Numbered from the stretch's first letter, positions 8,799 to 17,349 are shown. The stretch: 64,000 bases of DNA from Methanooceanicella nereidis (GCF_021023085.1 NZ_PGCK01000011.1:1-64000); one strand, 5' to 3'. A program made the numbers and translations. The notes: a model not told the origin generated them from the sequence alone.

Positions 8799-9914
8799 TC
8801 AGTTCTGGAACTTTCCAGAATTGAATTTCTGCTTCAAACTTAGTTTTTTTATGTCGATATTTTTTATGTTTAAAGCTCTGTTTTCGATTAGGTGCCAGGA
8901 CAGCCATGCCAACGGCACTGTTATAAGAAGTGTCGCGATGAGCAGTGTTAATGTATCGAGACTGAAGAAGTTTAATACTGTCTGCTGAACCGGATAATGG
9001 AAAATGTATAGTCCATAACTTATGTCGGCTTTAGTACCTATTCCGTTTATGTAAGGTATGCTCGTAAATGCGATACCCAGTACTATGTATGGTATGCAGA
9101 TGAACGTTGTCAGGAGCAATAGTTCATAGTACCAGAAGGATAGCACCCATGCAATTGAAGCCAAGAGTACCAGGCGCATGTCATACTTTATTTTATCATG
9201 GTTGAGGTAATATATCGACCCGACCATGAAATACAAGGGATAACTTACCATCTGTGAATATTGCTTAAGCTGGTTTATTATATCGTGAGACATGACCGGC
9301 AAAATAATATGTGCTGTATGAACGTTAATATACAAATAGGCTCCAAGTATCGATAAAGTTAAGAGCGTCACCAAGTATTTTTTATTTAATATGCCAAGAA
9401 CTCCCAGGACCAATACGATCAGATACATAGTAGACTCTATAGGCAATGACCATAATGCGGCATTTACCATGTTACTCGGGTTATGTATAAAAACGCCCGG
9501 AAGGTGGTATGATGGGAAGAACACCGTTATAATGCTTAAGTAACCCCATGTTGTCCGGCTGGTAAAATAGTCCCACAGGTTTTGATGAGTGGTTAAAGGA
9601 CCAATTATGAAAATCGTCAATAGTGCCACCCCGGCGAGCGCCGGGACAAGCCTCAAGAATCTTGCCCATAGGAACCTTATGATATTGCGCCTTTTATCCC
9701 AGCTCATAGTTATCAGGTAACCGCTTATTATGAAAAACATTAACACGCCCATGCCACCTGTAGTTATTACGCCATTCGTCAGTCGAAACAAAGGATCCAA
9801 CTTGTATGCGCCCATGACTCCATAAGTTGTGAAGAAGATTACCAGCATTGCGCCAGCGAGCCTCAGTAAATCAAAATTGTTACGATTTCTATTGATCATA
9901 TCAGTCATGCTCAA
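8799..9914 (-). CDS. Acyltransferase-3 (OafA-like) family membrane protein
   Basis: A 371-residue integral membrane protein with about ten hydrophobic helices. It matches acyltransferase family 3 (sugar/surface O-acyl transfer): N-terminal NNFDLLRLAGAMLV, then MFFIISGYLITMSW, FLWARFLRLVPAL, HLPGVFIHNP and LWSLPIEST. The family's catalytic His, eleven residues after the LLRL arginine, is replaced by Thr (IFFTTYG), so activity is doubtful or altered. The start at 9914 gives the normal N-terminus. It probably modifies a surface glycan. It is isolated, with convergent or unrelated neighbours. Confidence 0.8.
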   Translation of the reverse strand: MSMTDMINRNRNNFDLLRLAGAMLVIFFTTYGVMGAYKLDPLFRLTNGVITTGGMGVLMFFIISGYLITMSWDKRRNIIRFLWARFLRLVPALAGVALLTIFIIGPLTTHQNLWDYFTSRTTWGYLSIITVFFPSYHLPGVFIHNPSNMVNAALWSLPIESTMYLIVLVLGVLGILNKKYLVTLLTLSILGAYLYINVHTAHIILPVMSHDIINQLKQYSQMVSYPLYFMVGSIYYLNHDKIKYDMRLVLLASIAWVLSFWYYELLLLTTFICIPYIVLGIAFTSIPYINGIGTKADISYGLYIFHYPVQQTVLNFFSLDTLTLLIATLLITVPLAWLSWHLIENRALNIKNIDIKKLSLKQKFNSGKFQN

Positions 9915-10107
9915 TCACTCAATCTATCATATTTTATGTATTTAAAAATAATTTGAAATAGCTATAGTAATAATTTACTAAAGGAATGTACGATTTATCG
10001 GTGATTAGACATAAAAATGCAAAGCTTACTAATTGTTTATATCCCATAATAAAAGAAAAAAGCAGTATTTTAAGGTTAAACCCTAAATATGAATTGCCGA
10101 TTTATTT

Positions 10108-10392
10108 TTATCCTGCTTCTTCAGATCCTTTTAGGGGGATAATCTTGACATCACTACAGTAGTCGCTCTTTGGAAAAAGCCTGTACATAAAGCTATTCTT
10201 ATTATTATCATCATCCTTATGATTTTCGCTATCTCCTGAAACGGATGCTTGTACTGTCTCATAAAATGAAGAAGTGGTTTGGCCACATGAATAGTAAGTG
10301 AGCAACGTGCTCGTTGCTCTCTTCGGGATATTTACACCGTTCTGCTCATACTTGACTTTGCCATAGTACATCGGCTTCGTTGAGTCGGGCAT
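10108..10392 (-). CDS. Hypothetical protein (94 aa)
   Basis: A small open frame encoding a polar protein with a central acidic stretch (HKDDDNNKNS) and two Cys. No family is recognised and no ribosome site is seen. Its first codon abuts, on the opposite strand, the peroxiredoxin-tail remnant at 10392. It may be real or a chance frame within a rearranged region. Confidence 0.3.
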   Translation of the reverse strand: MPDSTKPMYYGKVKYEQNGVNIPKRATSTLLTYYSCGQTTSSFYETVQASVSGDSENHKDDDNNKNSFMYRLFPKSDYCSDVKIIPLKGSEEAG

Positions 10393-10466
10393 ACAATTAT
10401 CCAGTAAGCTGGGAGTCGGGCGAGGAAATTATCAGTCCAGAAGCCGGATGGTCCGAGAAAGATTGA
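10392..10466 (+). pseudogene. Remnant of a peroxiredoxin gene 3' end
   Basis: The plus frame reads YNYPVSWESGEEIISPEAGW then SEKD and stop. This is the conserved C-terminal resolving-Cys region of AhpC-type peroxiredoxins with the Cys replaced. The DNA matches the end of the intact gene (8428-8469): GTAAGCTGGGAG is shared exactly, and similarity runs past the stop into the flank. No upstream part of the gene remains. Confidence 0.65.
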
Positions 10467-10607
10467 TTCACATTTTCCGGATGCTACTCGTTTAATGTAA
10501 TTTTTTGTGCAGGGTATCTATTATCCACTTTTATATCATTTATATTCATTTAATGTATAGGTTTGGCTAGCTAACTAAATCTAAAGAAAAATATAAAGTC
10601 TTCGAAG

Positions 10608-11129
10608 TTATGGTTTCAGTATTACGTAGCCTGATTCTATTGGAACTAGCGAAGTAGTAACTGCAACGAGTGGAATACTATTGACTTTGTTTAATATGTC
10701 CGCCCGGGATGTTATGGCGAAACGTAGTCCGGGCGTTGTTTCATCCGGATTTTCCTGGAATCCCATTAAAAGTGCAGTTCCTATATCGTTACTGTCAGTA
10801 GAAGCGATTATAATCCCGCCGACGATCACTACATTGCCTTCAACCCTCATGGCCGTTATTAATCCTCTATCGACGAATTTTCTACCTGAGGCGGTGTTGG
10901 TTACGGTATATTTGAATCTTCCTATCGCATTGCCCGATTCATCTATCTGTAATGCCCTTACCTCAAAAGTAGTTTCTTCGTAAGCACCTGTTGCGATCGT
11001 TGCGTCAATTTTAAGTCTATTTAAGTCCGCAGGGTTGACCGCTTTTTTTGCCATTGCCGGAGTTGAGGCTACGAGCGCTATTGCCAATACCAGGATTAAA
11101 CCGATAGTTAATTTCTTTATATGGGTCAC
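10608..11129 (-). CDS. Secreted protein of unknown function
   Basis: A 173-residue protein with a clear signal peptide (MTHIKKLTIGLILVLAIALV...STPAMA, cleavage after about residue 27). The mature part is β-rich with repeated VEGNVVIVGGIIIAS-type strands and no Cys, consistent with a small extracellular β-sandwich. I do not recognise the family. The ATG at 11129 places the signal peptide correctly. It is monocistronic, with a long AT-rich region upstream. Confidence 0.7.
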   Translation of the reverse strand: MTHIKKLTIGLILVLAIALVASTPAMAKKAVNPADLNRLKIDATIATGAYEETTFEVRALQIDESGNAIGRFKYTVTNTASGRKFVDRGLITAMRVEGNVVIVGGIIIASTDSNDIGTALLMGFQENPDETTPGLRFAITSRADILNKVNSIPLVAVTTSLVPIESGYVILKP

Positions 11130-11756
11130 CTTTATTGTCCGGTATATTCACTCCTAAAGAGTCATATTACATACAATAGCATAGTTAGGGGTCATATAAT
11201 TATATAATAATATTACTATTATTATCACATAAAGGATAATTAAGTAAATTTAAAAGCGATACAAGCCAAATTCATTATTATAAAATTACATATGTGATTA
11301 AAATGTATTGTTTCCGGCTGACTAACGATACAAACCAGAGGTTAAAGATTTGGCAGGATCTTAACTGTTAAAGGGGTCGCGGGAAGCCAGAGTTGATATT
11401 ATTTATCAATATATTTTTGTGCGGGGGATTCAAATGGTAAAATTGTTCTATGCGTAATAAGTCCTTATCCTGTCCAGTAGTGTAATAATTTAATTGATGT
11501 TTCCATCAAAGTCACATTATACAAAACTAAGATAGTTATCTGCAAGCTTTTTAAAATCGTATTACAGCTTAACCAGATATACCAAATATTTACTAAGAAT
11601 TATACGACATTATAATATCATATTTATAGCTTTATGACGTATTAATTTAATAAACAAAATAATCATAAATAAATTTAAAATATTTTTTATACGATGGTCT
11701 GATGAACGAGAAGCAGAAAAAAGCCGGTAATAAAAATGAAAATACGGTGGATATGA
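11130..11756. other. Long AT-rich divergent intergenic region
   Basis: About 630 bases between the secreted-protein gene and the corrinoid operon. A ttttttatac sequence near 11685 is a plausible TATA box for the operon, leaving a leader of roughly 45-50 nt. GGGGGAT near 11422 precedes an ATG with only a seven-codon frame, perhaps a gene relic. No tRNA, repeat or convincing RNA gene is seen. Confidence 0.45.
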
Positions 11757-12485
11757 ATGGTACGTGTCAGTGCTCAGGATCAGGATGAACCTGATGATCT
11801 GAAAAGCCGGGATTATGAAATTATCGATAAATTATTCGAATTAGCTAAAAATGGGAACCGCGCTGGAGCGGGAGTTATGATCAAGGCATGGAATGAAGCG
11901 CACAGGGGGGAGAACTTGATCGTATCGATATTGGAGCCGTTCCTTAATCTTGTCGGGGAGAAGTGGCAGCAAGGCGATATGAGCCTTGCACAGGCATATG
12001 TCGCTAATAAGATCGTGGAAGATGCGATCTTAGAATATAAAGTATCTGCCGACAAGGAGGTTAGATCGCACATCAAGCTTAAAGGGCCGATAGTGATCGG
12101 CAACATCGAGGGCGATTTTCATGGGCTCGGCCGCAAGATGGTCGGATTATTCCTGGAGGGAGATGGCTGGGAGGTGATTGACCTGGGTGTTGATGTGCCG
12201 GCGGAGGAATTCGTTGAGACCGCATGCCGGGTCGGGGCCCGGGCGATAGGGGTGTCGGCAATGATGTATGGTACGGCCGAGAATATAATAAAAATACGGC
12301 GTATCCTGGATGAGCGGGGACTGTCGGGCAAGATCAAATTGGCGGTCGGAGGTGCGGTGTTCAGGCTGCAGCCGGAACTTGCATGGAGGGTCGGTGCCGA
12401 CGGGACGTGTGAGAGCGCTATAGAAGCCCCGGCATTATTCGAACGTCTCTGGAAGGAGTCAAAAGAGACGGAGGGGGTATCATAA
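11757..12485 (+). CDS. Corrinoid (B12-binding) methyltransferase-type protein
   Basis: A 242-residue protein with the two-part corrinoid protein architecture of MtbC/MttC/MetH: a helical cap (residues ~20-95, EPFLNLVGEKWQQGDMSLAQ) and a Rossmann B12 domain. The cobalt-ligand motif DxHxxG is present as DFHGLG at 120-125 (axial His122), with the later GVSAMMYGT and AVGGAVF pieces that hold the nucleotide tail. In methanogens such proteins carry a methyl group between two methyltransferases. GGTGG at 11747 sets ATG 11757. It is first gene of a three-gene operon with a UroD-like protein and a histidine kinase. Confidence 0.85.
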   Translation: MVRVSAQDQDEPDDLKSRDYEIIDKLFELAKNGNRAGAGVMIKAWNEAHRGENLIVSILEPFLNLVGEKWQQGDMSLAQAYVANKIVEDAILEYKVSADKEVRSHIKLKGPIVIGNIEGDFHGLGRKMVGLFLEGDGWEVIDLGVDVPAEEFVETACRVGARAIGVSAMMYGTAENIIKIRRILDERGLSGKIKLAVGGAVFRLQPELAWRVGADGTCESAIEAPALFERLWKESKETEGVS

Positions 12486-12502
12486 ACTCAAGAGAAAGGG
12501 TA

Positions 12503-13507
12503 ATGGCTGTATTGAATGGCGAGAAGACTGATCGGCGTGCATTTGTCCCGATCCTGAACCTGTACGGAGCGCGATTGATCGGCGCAACAATGGAAAGGTA
12601 TTACCGGGACCCTGCATTGTACGCATCGGGACAGGCAGCGATCTTAGAGTCCTTTAGACCGGATATTCTATTATCTCCATTGTTTTATGCAGGCGAGGGA
12701 GAAGCCTTTGGGGCCAATCTCAAATTTTTCCCTGACCAGCCTCCGAATATCCGGAAATATCCCGTATCATCGGCTGATGAATTCCTGGAACTAGAATTTC
12801 CAGACATTGATTCCCAACCAACATTACAATATATTCGGGAATCGCTTCGGCTTACTGTGGAAAGGTGCAACAGTGACATCCCTGTTGCCAGTATTCTGCT
12901 AAATCCGATCGATCTTCCTTCTATGGTCCTGGGCATGGATGCATGGCTCGACGCGCTCCTGTTCAAAAGTGATCTTCATGCAAGCGTTTTTAACCGTACG
13001 ATCGACCACTTCGTAGCATATGGAAATGCCCTGCTTGCTGACGGCGCCTCCCTCCTCGTCTCATCGGGCGGTTTCCTGAGCAGCACCGTCGTAACACGCG
13101 ACCTTGTCGAGAAAGTCGTCATGCCCGTACTAAAGAAAGCGTTCGCGCAAATTGACGGGCCTATCGTCATACACAATGGCGGCTCTTCTATCCTCCCATT
13201 CATGGACCTATATAAGGATCTTCCTAATGTGGTCGCGCTTTATGCCAACGCTGGAGACGACCTGGCGAAAGCACGGCGAATGATAGGTGACGATATCGGA
13301 CTGGTGGGAGGAATGGACGGCCCAAGCCTGGATAGGTTCACGCCGGATGAGATATACAGGCGCTATGCCGCCATCTTAGGTGATCGCAGGGAAGACCCCG
13401 GCTTTATGCTCGGTACCACTGGACCGGACATTCCATTTGATACTCCGCCTGAGAATATCCTTGCAATGATACGGGCGATCGATGGAGTGAAATCAGGAAA
13501 TGTATGA
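12503..13507 (+). CDS. Uroporphyrinogen decarboxylase-family (MtaA/MtbA-like) protein lacking zinc Cys ligands
   Basis: A 334-residue TIM-barrel protein of the UroD/MtaA superfamily, which includes methylcobamide:CoM methyltransferases. It has the family's PDILLSPLFYAGEGEAFGA and GLVGGMDGPSL regions and the GPDIPFDTPPENI C-terminal signature. Active methyltransferases bind zinc through H-x-C and a later C; here the sites read IHNGG and TTGPDIP, so the His remains and both Cys appear lost. It starts 18 bases after the corrinoid gene and its last 8 bases overlap the kinase gene, so it is translationally coupled. It may act as a corrinoid-binding partner or sensor subunit rather than a standard methyltransferase (inference). 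Confidence 0.75.
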   Translation: MAVLNGEKTDRRAFVPILNLYGARLIGATMERYYRDPALYASGQAAILESFRPDILLSPLFYAGEGEAFGANLKFFPDQPPNIRKYPVSSADEFLELEFPDIDSQPTLQYIRESLRLTVERCNSDIPVASILLNPIDLPSMVLGMDAWLDALLFKSDLHASVFNRTIDHFVAYGNALLADGASLLVSSGGFLSSTVVTRDLVEKVVMPVLKKAFAQIDGPIVIHNGGSSILPFMDLYKDLPNVVALYANAGDDLAKARRMIGDDIGLVGGMDGPSLDRFTPDEIYRRYAAILGDRREDPGFMLGTTGPDIPFDTPPENILAMIRAIDGVKSGNV

Positions 13508-14765
13508 ACATAAAGGCAGTGCAGATCCTGCATATTCACTGCTGCTTGTGAATGTACTGGAACAAATGCTACAACAGGGAGGACATCCGGACCAGGTAGC
13601 ACATGCCCTGAACGTGCAGATCCGGGAGATAACCGGCGCACGTTTGGTTATCCTTCTACAGGCCGAAGAGAGATGCGAGCAGCCCCGGTTCATAATTCAT
13701 CCGGAAAGCAGGAGAGGGATCGCAGAAAGTATTGAGGCCAGGGAACTATACAAGGTCACGATGCAAACCGATTCTATTATGTTATGGGATAAGAGTTCTC
13801 AGGATCCTGTAGGCAACAGGCTGCTTTCTGCCTGGCAAATGAACAATTGCCTGAGCGTGCCTCTTTTTGTAGGCGCTGTGCGTGTCGGAACTCTTGTCAT
13901 TATGGACTTCAGCTTCACGGGGAACATCGACTCATTGATCAGCACCATGGATCGAATGTCCGGAGTCATAGGGCTCATCATACGGAACGCAGACTTATAC
14001 CGGGAGGTTGAACGGCTTGTGGAGGCGAGGACACAAGAAATAAACGAGCGTAAGAAAATCGAGGAAGAGTTGAAAGATGCAAAGCAACAGGCCGAACTCT
14101 ACCTGGACCTGATGAGCCATGATATTCGCAACATGAACCAGGTTGGCATAGGGTTCCTGGAGCTGGCGTTAGATTCGCCGGATATAATCCAGGCGGATAA
14201 GGAGTTGCTGTCGAAGTCGATGGGTTCGCTGGAGGCCAGTACTCATCTCATCGATAACGTTAAGAAGCTGCAGAAGGTCCGGTCGGGTGAGCTGAGGAAC
14301 TATAAGATCAACGCCTGCCTGGTTATTAAGCGTATTCTCGCACGCTATTCGATGATACCGGATATAAATGTCCGCTTTGAATGCAGGATACCCCCCTCGT
14401 GTCACGTGATGGCTAACGATCTCATTGGTGAAGTTTTCGAGAACATCTTGTGGAACGCGATCAAGTACTGCGGGCCTCAGCCGGTCATTCGCATCGAGTT
14501 CGAGGAAGTCTCGGTCCGCAGCAAGAGCTATGACATGATAAGCATAGAGGATAACGGCCCCGGTATACCTGATAACGTAAAAGACAGGATATTTCGCAGG
14601 CTTCAGCGAGGAGATACGCGAGTCAGAGGCGGTGGCATGGGGCTGTACCTGGTCAAATCGCTCGTGGAGAGCTACGATGGCAGAGTGTGGGTCGAGGACC
14701 GGGTACCGGGCGACTACACGAAGGGTTCCAGATTTATAATTATGCTGCCTTTAGCAGAACAGTAA
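13500..14765 (+). CDS. GAF-domain sensor histidine kinase
   Basis: A 421-residue soluble kinase. Residues ~15-165 are a GAF-type sensor, 165-200 a coiled-coil linker (ERLVEARTQEINERKKIEEE), then an H-box LMSHDIRNMNQ (His207) of the methanogen type, an N-box EVFENILWNAIKYC, G1 DNGPGIPD and G2 GGGMGLYLVKS. There is no membrane segment, so it senses a cytoplasmic signal. Its ATG overlaps the UroD-like gene by 8 bases. No response regulator is nearby. The operon suggests that corrinoid or methyl-transfer state is its input (inference). The GAF has several Cys but no clear heme motif. Confidence 0.85.
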   Translation: MYEHKGSADPAYSLLLVNVLEQMLQQGGHPDQVAHALNVQIREITGARLVILLQAEERCEQPRFIIHPESRRGIAESIEARELYKVTMQTDSIMLWDKSSQDPVGNRLLSAWQMNNCLSVPLFVGAVRVGTLVIMDFSFTGNIDSLISTMDRMSGVIGLIIRNADLYREVERLVEARTQEINERKKIEEELKDAKQQAELYLDLMSHDIRNMNQVGIGFLELALDSPDIIQADKELLSKSMGSLEASTHLIDNVKKLQKVRSGELRNYKINACLVIKRILARYSMIPDINVRFECRIPPSCHVMANDLIGEVFENILWNAIKYCGPQPVIRIEFEEVSVRSKSYDMISIEDNGPGIPDNVKDRIFRRLQRGDTRVRGGGMGLYLVKSLVESYDGRVWVEDRVPGDYTKGSRFIIMLPLAEQ

Positions 14766-15336
14766 TAGTTGTCTTCCGGATCGCTACCTAAAGCCTGTGT
14801 CCATATTTATCGACTTTATCAGTAAGAAGCATTATTGGATGTTTATGATCGATCAGTTGTAGTTCTTTAGAATAGTTATCAAAATATCTATTTAAATGAA
14901 ATAAATACTCATTTTATCTGTTTTTTCAGCCTGCTGCTAAATGAGAGAACGCCAGGAATAATAATATATTTTTTTGCCGGTAGAGAAACTTTCAAGTATA
15001 TGTCGATTCTGAAATATTATTGCTATAATAAGAAAGACTCCTGACCTTGTTTATGTTGTTTTAAGAGGCTGAAATGATTCTATCAGGCCTCAGCCGCTTA
15101 TATAATAATGCTCACCGTTATTTTCTGCATTAAAATGTCACCTCCTGAAAGTATCGACATAATGACTGAGCTTTTTATTGAAGAAAAATCCTTTTACGGT
15201 AAAAAGCTCGTGATATACTAAAAATCGCTGAGTCAGCATGTGATTCCAAATGCCAATAAATTTGGATTAATCTGTCAGTATATGAAAATAAAGCCTATCG
15301 ACTAATACTTGATAAATTTTGTTTTAAAAACAAAAA
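14766..15336. other. Intergenic stretch at the tRNA-Thr 3' side
   Basis: About 570 AT-rich bases. The only coding-like piece is the interrupted frame at 15135-15305. On the minus strand AGGAGGTGA at about 15141-15149 precedes a ten-codon frame, probably chance or a relic. No integrase gene is present. Confidence 0.45.
15135..15305 (+). pseudogene. Possible decayed small gene with one internal stop
   Basis: ATG 15135 opens a frame MSPPESIDIMTELFIEEKSF, continuing YGKKLVIY, TAA, KSLSQHVIPNANKFGLICQY and MKIKPID to TAA at 15305. One base change (TAA for TTA) would rejoin the halves into 56 residues. It lies between the histidine kinase operon and the tRNA-Thr 3' end, where integration debris is expected. 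No family is recognised; the evidence is only the continued open frame. Confidence 0.25.
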
Positions 15337-15410
15337 AGCCGCCGGCGTGATTTGAACACGCGATCTGCTGATTACGAATCAGCCGCTTTGCCGGGCTAAG
15401 CCACGGCGGC
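15337..15410 (-). tRNA. tRNA-Thr(CGT)
   Basis: Minus-strand cloverleaf: acceptor GCCGCCG/CGGCGGC, D-arm with GGCTTAGCCCGGCAAAGC, anticodon stem GCTGA/TCAGC with loop TTCGTAA (anticodon CGT, bases 15374-15376), T-arm GCGTG-TTCAAAT-CACGC. All stems pair. CCA is not encoded. Its 3' end sequence is repeated or partly repeated at 904, 3129 and 7563, marking it as a probable integration target. Confidence 0.95.
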
Positions 15411-15454
15411 ATTTATGAACTGCTCATCAACTATGAGCGAATCTTTTAATATCC

Positions 15455-16459
15455 TTATCTTGTATTTAATTCTTTTCCCACGATGCGTATATCAAGCACT
15501 ATGTTATATTCATGAGGCGAATATGACCTGACTATGCGTTTATCTGCGATCTGTATCAGACATCCGTTCTCAGAGGCCTTTTCCCTTATCATTTTTATAA
15601 TATTATCGAATATATCTTTTTCGTTCCTTATATCATAATAATGTATGATGCCGCCTGTCCTGACTAACCGGAAGGCGACATCCAGGAATTCATGCGCCGA
15701 GTGCGGCAGGTTCATTATTGCCCTGTCGGCTTCTTGCGGTATCTGTACTTCTCTTATATCTGCATTTATCGCCTGTATGTTGGTCACTTTGTTGAGCTCT
15801 ATGTTCTTTTTTAAGTATTCTACCGCAGCAGGGTTTTTATCCACTGCAATGACGTACATGGCCTTTTTTGCTATCGGTATGGCGAAAGGCCCTATGCCCG
15901 CGAACATGTCTATGACGAGCTCTATGTCGTTAACCTGGTCGACCACTCTTTTTCTTTCTGTGGATAATCTCGGGCTAAAATATACTTTGTTAATGTCCAT
16001 CTCATACCTGAAACCGTGCTCTTTATAGGCGGTGGTGGTCCTGTTCTCGCCGCATAAGACTTTGAAATCCCGTGTCCTGAACTCTCCCGTGACCGGCGTT
16101 AAAGGCATCAGGACGGTCTTTACGCTTTTATGGACTTTCATAATAGCCTCGCCTACGCTTTTATCATAGTCTTCGTTGACGACGGCAATATCGCCGATGA
16201 CCTCAAAAGAAGGCGTGAACCCTATAATGTCCTCTATCGTTTTTGCCCTTTCATTTTCTTCGAGTTCACATTCTATGATATTCAGTCCGGGTATGATCTT
16301 ATTTAAAATATCATCTGTCAGATCCTTTAATACCGGGATATAGACAAACTCATCATCAGACCTTATTTTAAATCTCTGGTCGATGATCTCAGCTTCGACA
16401 AGGGATTGCCTTGTGGTTTCACCTTGAGATTTAGGGATTTTGACGCATTTAGACGACAT
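15455..16459 (-). CDS. trm5: tRNA (guanine-37-N1)-methyltransferase, archaeal Trm5 type
   Basis: A 334-residue class I methyltransferase. The N-terminal CVKIPKSQGETTRQSLVEAE and the small D1 domain are followed by FRYEMDINKVYFSPRLSTER, the SAM-binding loop DMFAGIGPFAIPIAKK, acidic AVDKNPAA and the catalytic motif NLPHSAHEF. It methylates N1 of G37 in tRNAs, preventing frameshifting; archaeal relatives may also feed wyosine synthesis. ATG 16459 (MSSKCVKIPK) matches the normal family N-terminus better than ATG 16471. It is transcribed after the helical secreted-protein gene (32-45 bases apart), possibly in one transcript. Confidence 0.85.
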   Translation of the reverse strand: MSSKCVKIPKSQGETTRQSLVEAEIIDQRFKIRSDDEFVYIPVLKDLTDDILNKIIPGLNIIECELEENERAKTIEDIIGFTPSFEVIGDIAVVNEDYDKSVGEAIMKVHKSVKTVLMPLTPVTGEFRTRDFKVLCGENRTTTAYKEHGFRYEMDINKVYFSPRLSTERKRVVDQVNDIELVIDMFAGIGPFAIPIAKKAMYVIAVDKNPAAVEYLKKNIELNKVTNIQAINADIREVQIPQEADRAIMNLPHSAHEFLDVAFRLVRTGGIIHYYDIRNEKDIFDNIIKMIREKASENGCLIQIADKRIVRSYSPHEYNIVLDIRIVGKELNTR

Positions 16460-16503
16460 CGGATATTCCATGTTAAAAAGAGATTTATGATTTATTAAAT
16501 TAT

Positions 16504-17349
16504 CTAAAAAGGCCTGCTTTTACTTATCTGATTTCCATAGACCAGCCTGTATATCTCCTTAAGGTCCGCATATGCATCGTTCATTTTATTCTGCGCCTGT
16601 TTTAATTTCTGCAGGCCAAGCCTGAAACGCAGCTCGGCATTTACTGGATTATTTATCTTATTGAACTCCTCTCTGGCCTCCAGGGTAAATCTTTCCGCCA
16701 TCATGATGTTCTTGTTATAATCCTCAAATTTCTTTTCGATCGCCGAAGTATCTTTACCCTGCGCCTTAAGGTAATTTATCCCGCTGGAGATCCTCCCGGA
16801 CACATTTTTAGCATCATTGATCTGCCCGTCCATCGTATCGCATGATATGATGCCCGATTCTTTTTTAATATCCACTTTTATCTGGTTCCATCTATTGTCC
16901 GCTTCTCTCGCTATGCTTTTTATCTCATTTACATTAGTCGAGGAATCTATGGCTTTTTTCTTTGACTCGAACCAGGTTATGTTAGAATCTATTTGAGTCA
17001 GGATGTTCTCTTTTTTATCAGACGGTAAAACAGAGTCTTCCGTTCTGTCCCTGTAGACGCCTATGGCTTCTATTATCCTCTCCAGGCTTCCAGAAGCGTA
17101 TTGTTTCGCAAACCGTAGCTGGGCGCTATAGATCGTTTTGCCGTTAGTGGCATTCGTCTCGGCCGGATCGGATCCTTTTTTAACTTCGTTCAAAGCGTTA
17201 ATGGAGTTTTTTAGCTTATCACTGAAAGTGTCCTTCTTTTCGCTGGCTGATGTGGCAGGTAATGAAGGACCCTGTGATAGTGCCGGCTCGGCCATGCATA
17301 AGAGCAACATTGCCAGCACTGTTATCGCTATGACATTTTTTAACTCCAT
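16504..17349 (-). CDS. Exported α-helical protein of unknown function
   Basis: A 281-residue protein with a signal peptide (MELKNVIAITVLAMLLLCMA...LSQG). The mature part is almost entirely charged/polar helix, with long stretches such as RLGLQKLKQAQNKMNDAYAD that should form helical bundles or coiled coils. A single Cys remains after the signal. I do not recognise the family; similar exported helical proteins are common in methanogens. ATG 17349 is chosen over GTG 17358. It lies just upstream of trm5 on the same strand and diverges from the winged-helix membrane protein gene. Confidence 0.7.
   Translation of the reverse strand: MELKNVIAITVLAMLLLCMAEPALSQGPSLPATSASEKKDTFSDKLKNSINALNEVKKGSDPAETNATNGKTIYSAQLRFAKQYASGSLERIIEAIGVYRDRTEDSVLPSDKKENILTQIDSNITWFESKKKAIDSSTNVNEIKSIAREADNRWNQIKVDIKKESGIISCDTMDGQINDAKNVSGRISSGINYLKAQGKDTSAIEKKFEDYNKNIMMAERFTLEAREEFNKINNPVNAELRFRLGLQKLKQAQNKMNDAYADLKEIYRLVYGNQISKSRPF

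Noticed and set aside
11420-11460. GGGGGAT site followed by a seven-codon ATG frame
   Set aside because: Too short to be a supported gene; noted only as a possible relic.
11702-11788. 28-codon frame overlapping the start of the corrinoid gene
   Set aside because: Only weak context; the GGTGG site and TATA spacing fit the corrinoid ATG better.
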